From assembly GCF_023715325.1 (NCBI RefSeq), contig NZ_JAMBNX010000011.1:1-64000 (forward strand): 64,000 bases of DNA, in the 5' to 3' direction. This document shows positions 26,810 through 35,220 of this stretch, piece by piece. The stretch's first letter is position 1, and the number at the start of each line of letters is the position of its first letter. The position numbers were made by a program, and so were the translations under genes. The notes beneath the pieces were generated by a model. It was not told the DNA's origin, did not search any database, and saw only the letters and a list, made by a program, of their open reading frames with translations. Origin of the DNA: Agromyces mediolanus (lineage in GTDB: Bacteria > Actinomycetota > Actinomycetes > Actinomycetales > Microbacteriaceae).

Positions 26810-27730
26810 ATGCCGAAGCTCCCCGCGTCCGTCGCCGCCCGCATCGCCGTCGCGCGTGCCGCCGCCCCGCGCAGCCCGCGCCTCGCCGCGCGCGCCGTGC
26901 TGCCCCTCTTCACCTCGACGCGGCCGCGCCGCCCGGTCGCCCCGCGCGAACGGGCCATCCACGACCGCGCCAGGCGCAGCGCCTTCACCGCCGCGGGCCA
27001 CCAGCTCGCGGCGTACGAGTGGGGCTCCGGCGCCCAGACGGTGCTGCTCGTGCACGGCTGGCGCGGCCGGGCGAGCCAGTTCGCTCCGCTCGTGCGCGAG
27101 CTCCGCTCCGAGGGGTTCCGTGTCATCGCCTTCGACGCGCCCGCGCACGGCGACTCCCCCGGGCGCCGCGCCGACATCCGCGACTGGATCGCGGCGATCG
27201 AGGCGCTGCAGCAGCGGCATGGCCGCTTCAGCGCGATCGTCGGGCACTCGCTCGGCGGCCTCGCCGCGATGACCGCCGTCGCCGAGGGCACGAGTGCGGG
27301 CGGCGTGGTCGCGATCGCGAGCGTCGGCGACGCGGCGGTGACCACGAACGTGTTCGCCGGGGCGCTCCATTTGGGCGATCGGGCGGCCGCCGAGCTCGCC
27401 ACGGCGTTCATCCACCGCGTCGCACCGGGGCTCGACCCCGCCGAGGTCTGGCGCCGCTTCGACCGGGTGGCGCACCCGATCCCGGCCCCGGTGCCGCTGC
27501 TGCTCGTGCACGACGCCGCCGACCGCGAGGTGCCCGCGAGCGAGAGCGAGCGCCTGCGCGCCGCGCACGACGACCGCGCCCGAGCGATCGTCGTCAGCGG
27601 CTCCGGCCACTCGCGCGTGCTCGGCCACGACACGACGCTCGACGCCGTGACCGCCTTCGCGCTCCGCGGTATCGCGGGCGTCGACGCGCTCGAGCCCGTC
27701 AGCGCAGGCTCGGCGCGACCGACAGCGTGA
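26810..27730 (+). CDS. Alpha/beta hydrolase
   Basis: 306-aa predicted cytoplasmic hydrolase. Oxyanion strand VLLVHGWRGRASQFAPLV, nucleophile elbow GHSLGG, acid loop LLLVHDAADREVP, and catalytic His in GSGHSRVLGH. A basic N-terminal helix precedes the fold. ATG 26810 has CGGAGG upstream; TTG 26786 is unlikely because it lies in the promoter. The substrate is unknown; TetR control suggests induction by a xenobiotic or lipid ester. Confidence 0.9.
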   Translation: MPKLPASVAARIAVARAAAPRSPRLAARAVLPLFTSTRPRRPVAPRERAIHDRARRSAFTAAGHQLAAYEWGSGAQTVLLVHGWRGRASQFAPLVRELRSEGFRVIAFDAPAHGDSPGRRADIRDWIAAIEALQQRHGRFSAIVGHSLGGLAAMTAVAEGTSAGGVVAIASVGDAAVTTNVFAGALHLGDRAAAELATAFIHRVAPGLDPAEVWRRFDRVAHPIPAPVPLLLVHDAADREVPASESERLRAAHDDRARAIVVSGSGHSRVLGHDTTLDAVTAFALRGIAGVDALEPVSAGSARPTA

Positions 27731-27826
27731 CGAACACCCGGGCCACGGCGTAGCGCGTCCGACTCTGCGGCGAGCGCGGGGCGCTTCGTGGCGCGTGCGA
27801 CCATGCTCCCGGCGCCCGCTCGTCGT

Positions 27827-27860
27827 GGGCCCCCGCCGCGCGCGGCGGGCCCGGGGGCCC
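27827..27860. terminator. GC-rich bidirectional terminator
   Basis: An 18-nt perfect palindrome CCCGCCGCGCGCGGCGGG (27832-27849) nested inside outer GGGCCCCC/GGGGGCCC arms. It lies between the convergent hydrolase and surface protein genes. No T-run. Confidence 0.65.
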
Positions 27861-27873
27861 GAAGGCCCGACGG

Positions 27874-30800
27874 TCAGGTCCGACGGGCCCGCCGACGGGC
27901 GACGACCAGCACGATCAGGATCCCGCCGAGCAGCAGCACGACGGCGAGCGCGATGCTGCCTCCGATCACGATGCCCGTGACCGCGAGCGGTGGCGGCGGC
28001 GTTGCGGACTCCGTCTCGACGACCGCCGGGGGCGATGCTGCGGTGACCGGTCCGGGCGCGCCAGCCGGGGTCGCCGTCACGGTGGCGACGTTCGTGATCG
28101 TGTCGCCCGTCAGGTCCGCGGCGAGCACCACGTAGCTCGCGGTGCAGCTGAGCTGCTGCCCGGGCGGCAACGCCGACATCGCAGGCGGGCAGGCGATCGC
28201 GGAGAGGGCACCCGCGCCGGAGAACTCGACGTCGTCCACCGTCACCCCGGTGAGCGGGACGTTGCCCGTGTTCGTGACGGTGAACGAGTACACGATGACC
28301 TCCCCGGCGCGGCTCACCCGCTCCGTGTCCGCCGACTTCACGATCGACATCCCCGGGACCTGTTCCGACGGGATCTCGACCGTGGACGGCTCGGACTCCA
28401 CCGGGTCCGCGCCGCCGCCAGGTGGAGTGCCGAACGCGGTCGCAGTGTTCTGCAGCCCCCGGTCGAGGTCGGCTCGGGTGACCAGGTAGCTCGCCGTGCA
28501 GGTGACCGTCTCACCGGGTGCGAGCGAGCTCGCCCCGGCCGGGCAGCTCACCGCCGACAGCTCGCCGGAGCCGCTGAACTCGCCCTCGGCCACGGCCACG
28601 TCACCGAGCGTGACGCTGCCGGTGTTCGTGACCGCGAACGAGTAGGTGACCCGCTCGCCGACCGTGCTGATCGTCGTCACGTCGGCGGTCTTCTCGATCT
28701 CGACCGCGGCGTGCTGCGCGACGGGCACCCGGACCTCGGGCTCGTTCGACGTGACCGGGTCGCCCCCACCGGGAGGGGTGCCGGTCGCGGTCGCGGTGTT
28801 CGTGAGCTCGCCCGAATCGACGTCGGCCTGGGTGAGGCGGTAGCTCGCGGTGCAGGTCACCGTCTCGCCGGGTCGCAGTGCGGAGGCGCCCTCTGGGCAC
28901 GCGATCTCGGACAGCTCGCCCGAGCCGCTGAACTCGCCCTCCGAGATGGCGACGTCGGTCAGGGTGACGTTGCCCGTGTTCGTCGCCACGAACGAGTAGG
29001 TGATGGTCTCGCCGACGTTGCGTGCCACTCCCGGATCGGCGAGCTTGCGCAGCACGAGTTCCGGCCTCGGCTCCTCGGGGACCGACGCGTCGTCTTCGGT
29101 GGTGGTCACCCAGGTACCCAGCGGGTCCTGGCCCATCACCGTCGCCGCGTTGTAGATCCGTCCACGGTCGACGTCGTCCTGCTGCACCTCGTAGCTAGCG
29201 GTGCAGCGCGTCTGCTCGCCCGGCGCGAGGGTCCGTTCAGGGCAGGTGATCGCCGAGAGTCGACCCGAGCCGGTGAACTGCGTCTCGCTCACGTACACCC
29301 GGGTGAGCGTGACATTGCCGGTGTTGGTGACGACGAAGCTGTAGTGCAGAGTCTCGCCCGCGACCAGGCCGTCGGCCGGCTCGACCGACTTCACGATCGA
29401 GATCCCGGCGGCGGGCTCCAGCTCGACGATCGCCGTGGCCGGCGGCGTCTCGATCGGGCCTCCGCTCGGCGGCGTCGCCGTCGCCGTCGCGGTGTTCACG
29501 AGATCGTCGCCGCTGTCGAGGTCGGCCTGGGTGAGGGTGTACCGGCCGATGCACGTGACCGATGCGCCGGGCCGTAGCGGGCCCGCGTAGGTTCCGGGGG
29601 AGCTCGAATCGGGGCAGGCGATCACGACCGGGTCGCCGGCTCCGTTGAATTCGCCCTCGGCGATCTCGAGGTCGCGCAGGGTGACGTTGCCCGTGTTGGT
29701 GAGCCGGAACTCGTACTCGATCACCTCGCCCGCCCGGGCGGAGGCGACGGGTCGCGGCGCCTTCTCGAGCCGCATCGAGGGGTCGGGTTCCTCCGGGATC
29801 GACACTTCGGACGGCGGCGACGTGATGGTCGGCTCGGTGGAGGACCCCTCCGGCGGGGTGCCGGTCGCCGTGACCGAGTTGGTCAGACTGCCGCGGTCGA
29901 CGTCCTCCTGCGTGACGGTGTAGCGCGCAGTGCAGGTGAGCTGGCCCCGCGGCGCCAACGTTCGGTCGGCGGGACAGTCGATAGCCGACAGTTCGCCCGA
30001 CCCGTCGAAGCTCTGCTCGGTGAGACCGACGTCCGCGAGCGTGACGTTGCCGGTGTTCGTGACGACGAATCGGTAGGTGATCTTCTGTCCCACGACCAGC
30101 TCGCGCGGGGCGCCGTCAGCCGACTTCTTCACTTCGATGCCTGGCGCCCGGTCGACCGTGACCTCGGCCGGCGAGGGCTCCGACTCGACGCCCTCGTTGT
30201 TCGGGTCGAGCCCGGTCGCCGTCGCGGTGTTGCGGATGGCCTCGCCACGGTCGAGGTCGGCCTGGGTGACCACGTAGCTGACGTAGCAGGTCACGCTCGC
30301 GTCGGGACGCAACGAGTCGGCCGCAGGCGGGCAGACGACGGATGCGATCGGCCCGGCCCCCGAGAAGCTGTCCTCCCGGATGCGGACGCCGTGCAGCGTG
30401 ACGTTGCCGGTGTTGGTCACGAGGAAGGAGTAGACGATCCGTTCGCCGGGCCGCGTGGCGCGGTCGGGACGAGCCGACTTGGTCAGGGACAGCGCGGGCG
30501 ACGGCGGGAGCGGGTCCTCCACGGATCCCTCGGGGGATTCGACCTCGTTGCCGCCGGGGTCCGTGCCGGTGGCGACCGCGACGTTGGTGAGCTCGCCGCG
30601 ATCGACGTCGGCCTGCGTCAGGGTGTACGTCGCCGTGCAGCGCGCCTGCTCGCCCGGCTGCAGCGCGCCGCCGGGGCAGGCGATCTCCGACAGTTCGCCG
30701 GTGCCGCTGAACTCGGTCTCGCGCACCGCGATCCCGTCGAGCGTGACGTTGCCGGTGTTCGTCACCCAAAAGGTGTACGTGATGGTGTCGCCGGCCTCGG

Positions 30801-32958
30801 CGCCCTCCGTCGCGTCGGAGAGCTTCTCGATCTCGAGGGCGGGTGCCGGTACGACCTCGACCGTCGCGGATGACTCGTTCGAGTCGACGCGTTCCCCGGT
30901 CGGGGTCGTCCCCGTGGCCGTCGCGGTGTTCACCAGGTCGTCGCCCCGGTCGAAGTCGGCGACGGTCGCCCGGTAGACCGCGGTACAGGTCATCGACGCC
31001 TGCGGCGCCAGGGTGGTGGCCGGGCACGTGATCTCGGGGGCACCGCCGGCACCGTTGAAGTCGCCCTCCTCGATGCGGATGTCGTCGATGGTGACGTTGC
31101 CGTTGTTGGAGACGAGGAACTCGTAGCCGACCGGTTGACGCACCGTGTCGACCTGCCCCCGGCTGGCCGTCTTCGTCAGCAGGAGCGACGGTTCCGCCCG
31201 CTGCGGCACGACTGCGGTGTCGGGACTCGATCGCACGGGCTCGCCCCCCGTCGAGGACCCCGTCGCCTCCGCCGTGTTGCTGATCGAGCCGCGGTCGATG
31301 TCGGCCTGCTGCACGGTGTAGCTCGCCGTGCAGGTGACCGCGTCGCCCGGCGCGAGCTGGCCGGCCGGGCAGCGGATGGCCGACAGCTCGCCGCTGCCGG
31401 TGAAGCTGGTCTCGTCGATGGCGACGTCCTGCATCATGATGTTGCCGCTGTTCGTCACCACGAACGAGTAGCTGAGCGTCTCGCCCACGACCAGTGCACC
31501 GTCCGGGGTGACCGACTTGTCGAGCTCCAGGGCCGGTCGGTACGGCGTGTTCGTGAACGTGCACATGATCGCGGCGCCGCTTCCGCCGTTGTTCGGCATC
31601 TCGAAGCTGCCGGTGCGGCCCGCCCCCTCGGCGGCCACGGCCCCGGAGTTCTGATCGACGCATCGCCAACTCGAGTCGTACCGGTTCGCGTCCGAACCGG
31701 AGCCTGTCTCGGTGACGGTGTAGCGCACCCCGGCCAGCGCGAGCACCGGGCCGGCCTTCTGCGGCTGCACGCCGTCGGTCTCACCCGCCGTGGTGGCGCT
31801 GTTGCCGCGGCTGACACCGCCGCCCGTGATCGTCATCGTCACCTGGTCGTCGGCGGCCTTGCGCCCGTCGGGGAGGTCCTTCTGCACTTCGATCGTGTTC
31901 GGCGAGGCGCACGACGCCAGATCGCCCGTGCCCGACTGACGCAGCGGCGCGTTCCGCAGCACGGCACCCGTGGTCGGGTTCACGGTGAAGACCGTCGCAT
32001 TGCTGCTGAGGATCAGCGAGCCGTCACTGACGAAGGCGAGACCGTTGATCGCCTGGTCGGTGGGGGTCGTGATCCGGTTGAGCTCGGTGCCGGTGATGGC
32101 GACCGGGCTCGACACCGGCGCCGTCGGCAGCGTCGCCTCGATGACGCCGAGCACGTTGGTGCCGTTCGCGCCGGCGCTGTAGAAGAGGTTGCCCTGCGCA
32201 TCGAAGGCGAAGTCTCCGTTGCTGCCGGCCTGAGGCACGGCGCCCGAGGCGACTCGCCCCAGGAACTGGTTCGTCGCGGGGTTGAAGCCGAAGATGTTCA
32301 GGGTGCCCCCGGTCATGCCGCCCCAGTAGTAGACGCCGGTCGCGAGATTGATCGCGCCGTGCGTCATCGCGCTGCCGCTCGGTGCCGCGCCGAGGTTGGC
32401 CCACCCTTCGGCGACCATGTCGTAGGCGAAGACCCACCGGCGGTTGTCGGGCGGGTTCGAGACATACGCGCCGGTGCCGTACACCATGCGGCCGTCGGCG
32501 GAGATTCCCATGGCGTTGATGTTGAGGTTGGCCTGCGGGAAGTTGAACCTGGCCACCGTGGTCTGGGCGCCGGTGGCCTGGTCGATCTGCCAGATGGTCT
32601 GCGGCGTGCCGATCTGCAGGCCGTAGCTCGGCCCGCACTGCAATGGCGAGGCGGCCGCCGCCGGCGCGACGGGACCCGCGGTGACGGCCGCGAGGCTCCC
32701 GGTCGCGAGGACCACCGAGGCGAGCACGCCGGCGAGGAATCGGCGGGGGCCTCGCCGCTCGGATCGGGTGCTGGCGAGCTTTCGCCCCGATGGCGCCCGT
32801 TCGGACTTCGGGATCCCACTCGCCCTCCGGGCCGCATGCCAGGTGCCAACCGGCCCCGCGCCCCGCACACCGTCCGCTCGATCGCGGAGCGAGCGCCCGC
32901 CGATTGCACTCCGGAACCAACCGGAACTGGTTGAATCTGCGGCCGTTGCTCGGCTCAT
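27874..32958 (-). CDS. Giant repeat-containing, sortase-anchored surface protein
   Basis: 1,694 aa. An unusually long basic N-terminus precedes a Sec signal (about 74-103, FLAGVLASVVLATGSLAAVT). About 105-360 is a propeller-like domain with repeated short motifs such as GISADGRMVYGTG and FAFDAQGNLFYSAG. About 365-470 is a prealbumin/SpaA-like module (VRYTVTETGSG). Then ten tandem DUF7507/DUF11-type beta-sandwich repeats of about 115 aa follow, each with YSFVVTNTGNVTL, SGSGELS-I-CP, TCTASY and D-D-x-G-x-L-N-T-A-T-A-G. The C-terminus is a cell-wall sorting signal: LAVTG (1658-1662), TM helix, RRRARR tail. Each repeat has two Cys. Likely adhesin or surface stalk. Confidence 0.92.
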   Translation of the reverse strand: MSRATAADSTSSGWFRSAIGGRSLRDRADGVRGAGPVGTWHAARRASGIPKSERAPSGRKLASTRSERRGPRRFLAGVLASVVLATGSLAAVTAGPVAPAAAASPLQCGPSYGLQIGTPQTIWQIDQATGAQTTVARFNFPQANLNINAMGISADGRMVYGTGAYVSNPPDNRRWVFAYDMVAEGWANLGAAPSGSAMTHGAINLATGVYYWGGMTGGTLNIFGFNPATNQFLGRVASGAVPQAGSNGDFAFDAQGNLFYSAGANGTNVLGVIEATLPTAPVSSPVAITGTELNRITTPTDQAINGLAFVSDGSLILSSNATVFTVNPTTGAVLRNAPLRQSGTGDLASCASPNTIEVQKDLPDGRKAADDQVTMTITGGGVSRGNSATTAGETDGVQPQKAGPVLALAGVRYTVTETGSGSDANRYDSSWRCVDQNSGAVAAEGAGRTGSFEMPNNGGSGAAIMCTFTNTPYRPALELDKSVTPDGALVVGETLSYSFVVTNSGNIMMQDVAIDETSFTGSGELSAIRCPAGQLAPGDAVTCTASYTVQQADIDRGSISNTAEATGSSTGGEPVRSSPDTAVVPQRAEPSLLLTKTASRGQVDTVRQPVGYEFLVSNNGNVTIDDIRIEEGDFNGAGGAPEITCPATTLAPQASMTCTAVYRATVADFDRGDDLVNTATATGTTPTGERVDSNESSATVEVVPAPALEIEKLSDATEGAEAGDTITYTFWVTNTGNVTLDGIAVRETEFSGTGELSEIACPGGALQPGEQARCTATYTLTQADVDRGELTNVAVATGTDPGGNEVESPEGSVEDPLPPSPALSLTKSARPDRATRPGERIVYSFLVTNTGNVTLHGVRIREDSFSGAGPIASVVCPPAADSLRPDASVTCYVSYVVTQADLDRGEAIRNTATATGLDPNNEGVESEPSPAEVTVDRAPGIEVKKSADGAPRELVVGQKITYRFVVTNTGNVTLADVGLTEQSFDGSGELSAIDCPADRTLAPRGQLTCTARYTVTQEDVDRGSLTNSVTATGTPPEGSSTEPTITSPPSEVSIPEEPDPSMRLEKAPRPVASARAGEVIEYEFRLTNTGNVTLRDLEIAEGEFNGAGDPVVIACPDSSSPGTYAGPLRPGASVTCIGRYTLTQADLDSGDDLVNTATATATPPSGGPIETPPATAIVELEPAAGISIVKSVEPADGLVAGETLHYSFVVTNTGNVTLTRVYVSETQFTGSGRLSAITCPERTLAPGEQTRCTASYEVQQDDVDRGRIYNAATVMGQDPLGTWVTTTEDDASVPEEPRPELVLRKLADPGVARNVGETITYSFVATNTGNVTLTDVAISEGEFSGSGELSEIACPEGASALRPGETVTCTASYRLTQADVDSGELTNTATATGTPPGGGDPVTSNEPEVRVPVAQHAAVEIEKTADVTTISTVGERVTYSFAVTNTGSVTLGDVAVAEGEFSGSGELSAVSCPAGASSLAPGETVTCTASYLVTRADLDRGLQNTATAFGTPPGGGADPVESEPSTVEIPSEQVPGMSIVKSADTERVSRAGEVIVYSFTVTNTGNVPLTGVTVDDVEFSGAGALSAIACPPAMSALPPGQQLSCTASYVVLAADLTGDTITNVATVTATPAGAPGPVTAASPPAVVETESATPPPPLAVTGIVIGGSIALAVVLLLGGILIVLVVARRRARRT

Positions 32959-33133
32959 CCCGCACCTTCCCCTCAAGGCCCGAGGCGTCCCCCCGCCGTC
33001 ATGCAGCACTGCACGACTGGACGCCGCTCCGTGCCATCCTAAGCACGATCACTCGGCTGGAATCAAGAGAAAAGCGCAATTGGGATGCCACGGCCGGGCA
33101 CAGCCCGGTGCCGATCAGCCGGGGAAGGCGGGG

Positions 33134-33739
33134 TCAGTTGCCGCGGGCGCCGGCGTCGCTCGCGGCGACGTCGGTGTGGTGGAAGTTCTGGAACGAACGC
33201 GAGGCCGTCGGCCCACGCTGGCCCTGGTAGCGGCTCGCGTAGTCGGCGGAGCCGTACGGCCGCTCGGCCGGCGAGGTGAGCCGGAAGAAGCAGAGCTGAC
33301 CGATCTTCATGCCCGGCCACAGCTTGATCGGCAGCGTCGCGACGTTCGAGAGCTCGAGCGTGACGTGCCCGGTGAAGCCGGGGTCGATGAAGCCCGCCGT
33401 CGAGTGGGTGAGCAGCCCGAGCCGGCCGAGCGAGCTCTTGCCCTCGAGGCGCGCGGCGATGTCGTCGGGCAGGGTGACCTGCTCGTAGGTGGAGCCGAGC
33501 ACGAACTCGCCCGGGTGCAGGATGAACGGCTCGTCGGGCCTCACCTCGATGAGGCGAGTGAGCTCGGGCTGGTCCTCAGCCGGGTCGATGAAGGGGTACT
33601 TGTGGTTGTCGAACAGCCGGAAGTACCGGTCGAGGCGCACATCGACGCTCGACGGTTGCAGCATCGCCGGGTCGGACGGCTCGATGCCGATGCGCTCGCG
33701 TTCGAGTTCGGCACGGATGTCGCGATCGGAGAGCAGCAC
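33134..33739 (-). CDS. dcd: dCTP deaminase
   Basis: 201-aa homotrimeric enzyme of the dUTPase superfamily, making dUTP (or dUMP in bifunctional forms) from dCTP. Full length with [12 protein letters not shown] start (GTG 33739), [38 protein letters not shown] and [13 protein letters not shown]. The catalytic Glu is in TLELSN. Actinobacterial relatives (M. tuberculosis) are bifunctional dCTP deaminase/dUTPases; which form this is cannot be settled by eye. Confidence 0.96.
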   Translation of the reverse strand: MLLSDRDIRAELERERIGIEPSDPAMLQPSSVDVRLDRYFRLFDNHKYPFIDPAEDQPELTRLIEVRPDEPFILHPGEFVLGSTYEQVTLPDDIAARLEGKSSLGRLGLLTHSTAGFIDPGFTGHVTLELSNVATLPIKLWPGMKIGQLCFFRLTSPAERPYGSADYASRYQGQRGPTASRSFQNFHHTDVAASDAGARGN

Positions 33740-33791
33740 GCGCCCAGCCTAGTTGCTACGATGGTCTCCGTGACGTCTCAGGATGTCGCAC

Positions 33792-33865
33792 GCCGAAGTA
33801 GTTCAATGGTAGAACTTCTGCTTCCCAAGCAGACAGCGCGGGTTCGATTCCCGTCTTCGGCTCCA
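33792..33865 (+). tRNA. tRNA-Gly (anticodon CCC), CCA encoded
   Basis: Acceptor GCCGAAG pairs with CTTCGGC; discriminator T then CCA. D-loop AGTTCAATGGTAGAA, anticodon stem TCTGC/GCAGA with loop TTCCCAA, T-arm GCGGGTTCGATTCCCGT. The extended -10 TGCTACGAT at 33754-33762 is the likely promoter. Confidence 0.97.
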
Positions 33866-33878
33866 CATTTCACCACCT

Positions 33879-33916
33879 CGCCCCGCGGCCCGGCTCCCGC
33901 CGGATGCAGCGGGGCG
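33879..33916 (+). terminator. Terminator after tRNA-Gly
   Basis: CGCCCCGC ... GCGGGGCG stem followed by TTTCGTTT, one of the few terminators here with a T-rich tail. Confidence 0.7.
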
Positions 33917-33929
33917 TTTCGTTTCCGCA

Positions 33930-34001
33930 CCCGGATATCCGGGCGGCGTGTCGGGTTCTCATCGCCGTCTTCCGATCCATAGTTTCGAACACGCATTCGA
34001 A
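33930..34001 (+). promoter_or_regulatory. Palindromes upstream of the endolysin gene
   Basis: A perfect 14-bp palindrome CCCGGATATCCGGG (33930-33943) and two TTCGAA sites (33984-33989, 33996-34001) with a 12-bp period precede the endolysin by 50-120 bp. They could be operators; no cognate protein is identified. Confidence 0.35.
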
Positions 34002-34051
34002 TGTCGGGTCGCCGATCGGCGGCCCGGAAGCTACGGAACGAAAGGAGGGAC

Positions 34052-34867
34052 ATGGTTCAGTACCAGCACCCGTTCTCCAACCCGGACCTCGCGGACGGCT
34101 GGGGATCTTGGGCCGGCGGCCGCTCGCAGGCGCACCGCGGACTCGACTACCCGCAAGCCGCGGACACGCCGATTCCCGCGGTGGCGGACGGCACGGTCCG
34201 CCACAACGTCTGGAACGACGCACTCGGCTGGGTCCTCGTGATCGCACACGCCGATGGTGTGTTCTCGGGCTACTCCCACATGATCCGGCAGTCGCCGCTC
34301 GCTGTGGGCGCATCCGTCGCACGCGGCCAGATCATCGGCAACGTCGGCAACGAGGGCACCGCCTCGCAGGGCAACCACCTGCACCTGACCATCACCTACA
34401 CGCACGACGGCACCTGGAACAACGGAGACCTCAGCGTCACCACCGATCCATGGATGTACATCGACGCACGACGCACAGACAACCACGAAGAAGGAGAAGA
34501 CATGCCCTCGGAAGCTTGGCTCAACGGCCTCGGCCAGTCCATCATCAACGCGATCCGCGCGGACATCAACTGGATCAACCAGGGGTCCGGCAACCCCCGT
34601 TCGCTGCAGGCCATCAAGACCGCAGTCGACGGCGGGCGAGACGACCTGAACTACGTGCACCAGGTGAGCCCGTACTCGCTGAAGAACATCCGGCAGACGC
34701 AGCTCGCCGGCGCGGGCACGCTGCGTGCAGCGGCCGACGAGGTCGAGCCGGCGCCGGTGCAGCTCGCCGCGATCGCCGCGACGATCCGCGCGCTCCCCGT
34801 CGAGGATCGCGAGGCCCTCGCGGTCGCGCTCACCCCGGCTGAGGAGTTCGCTCCGGCCGAGCGCTAG
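34052..34867 (+). CDS. Phage-type M23 endopeptidase (endolysin-like)
   Basis: 271 aa, no signal peptide. The N-terminal LytM/M23 domain (about 1-135) has Zn ligands in HRGLDYP (H-x3-D) and HLHL (H-x-H), cutting peptidoglycan cross-bridges. An acidic linker (NHEEGED) is followed by a C-terminal domain (151-271) opening MPSEAWLNGLGQSIINAIRA, possibly wall-binding or oligomerising. ATG 34052 has AAAGGAGGGAC. Lack of a secretion signal means export would need a holin; an r1t-type holin is encoded 20 kb away. It sits just downstream of tRNA-Gly, a common phage integration site, but I found no att repeat. Confidence 0.85.
   Translation: MVQYQHPFSNPDLADGWGSWAGGRSQAHRGLDYPQAADTPIPAVADGTVRHNVWNDALGWVLVIAHADGVFSGYSHMIRQSPLAVGASVARGQIIGNVGNEGTASQGNHLHLTITYTHDGTWNNGDLSVTTDPWMYIDARRTDNHEEGEDMPSEAWLNGLGQSIINAIRADINWINQGSGNPRSLQAIKTAVDGGRDDLNYVHQVSPYSLKNIRQTQLAGAGTLRAAADEVEPAPVQLAAIAATIRALPVEDREALAVALTPAEEFAPAER
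34491..34504 (+). promoter_or_regulatory. Strong internal ribosome site and ATG inside the endolysin gene
   Basis: AAGGAG (34491-34496), 5-nt spacer, ATG at 34502, in frame at codon 151 exactly where the C-terminal domain begins. It would give a separate 121-aa C-terminal product, as known for several endolysins that assemble full-length and binding-domain subunits. Confidence 0.6.
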
Positions 34868-34878
34868 GTCCGATGCTG

Positions 34879-34912
34879 AACGCCCCGCCCACCATTCGGA
34901 GGGCGGGGCGTT
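34879..34912 (+). terminator. Terminator after the endolysin gene
   Basis: 12-bp perfect stem AACGCCCCGCCC/GGGCGGGGCGTT with a 10-nt loop, 12 bp after the stop codon. Confidence 0.82.
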
Positions 34913-34928
34913 CCGCCCGCACGCCCGC

Positions 34929-34993
34929 TGCTCGTCCAGTCCATGTTCTGGGTGCGCGAGTCATGTGATTCCTGACTGCTCGCGGCTTGGATT
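34929..34993 (+). promoter_or_regulatory. Shared 19-bp activator box and promoter of the P450 operon
   Basis: TGCTCGTCCAGTCCATGTT at 34929-34947 is repeated exactly at 38587-38605. A -10-like TGGATT begins at 34988, 41 bp after the box, the same spacing as TAGATT after the second copy. Probably the binding site of the AraC-type regulator in this operon. Confidence 0.68.
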
Positions 34994-35025
34994 GACTCCA
35001 TTGCACCTAGTACAGAGGAGTACCG

Positions 35026-35220
35026 ATGAGCATCCTGGTCCAGACCGACGCCTGCGTCGGCGCCGGGCAGTGCGCCCTCGTCGCCCCCGACGTGTTCGAT
35101 CAAGACGACAACGGCATCGTCCTGCTGCTGGAGCCCGACCCCCAGGGCGCGGACCTCGCCGCCGCCACCCGCGCCGTGCGGCTCTGCCCCGCCCGAGCGA
35201 TCGCCCTCTCGACGACATGA
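35026..35220 (+). CDS. 3Fe-4S ferredoxin (P450-type)
   Basis: 64-aa electron carrier. Cysteines C10 and C16 (CVGAGQC) and C54 (CPARAI) with no fourth ligand indicate a [3Fe-4S] cluster, typical of ferredoxins that serve actinobacterial P450s. ATG 35026 follows AGAGGAG. Its stop overlaps the reductase ATG by 4 bp. Confidence 0.93.
   Translation: MSILVQTDACVGAGQCALVAPDVFDQDDNGIVLLLEPDPQGADLAAATRAVRLCPARAIALSTT

Noticed and set aside
27874..32958. Repeats mistaken for a CRISPR array
   Set aside because: The period is about 340 bp, the units diverge, and they translate to a beta-sandwich repeat in one continuous frame.
33792..34867. Integrated element bounded by tRNA-Gly
   Set aside because: No copy of the tRNA 3' end is seen downstream and no integrase is present, so no att sites can be claimed.
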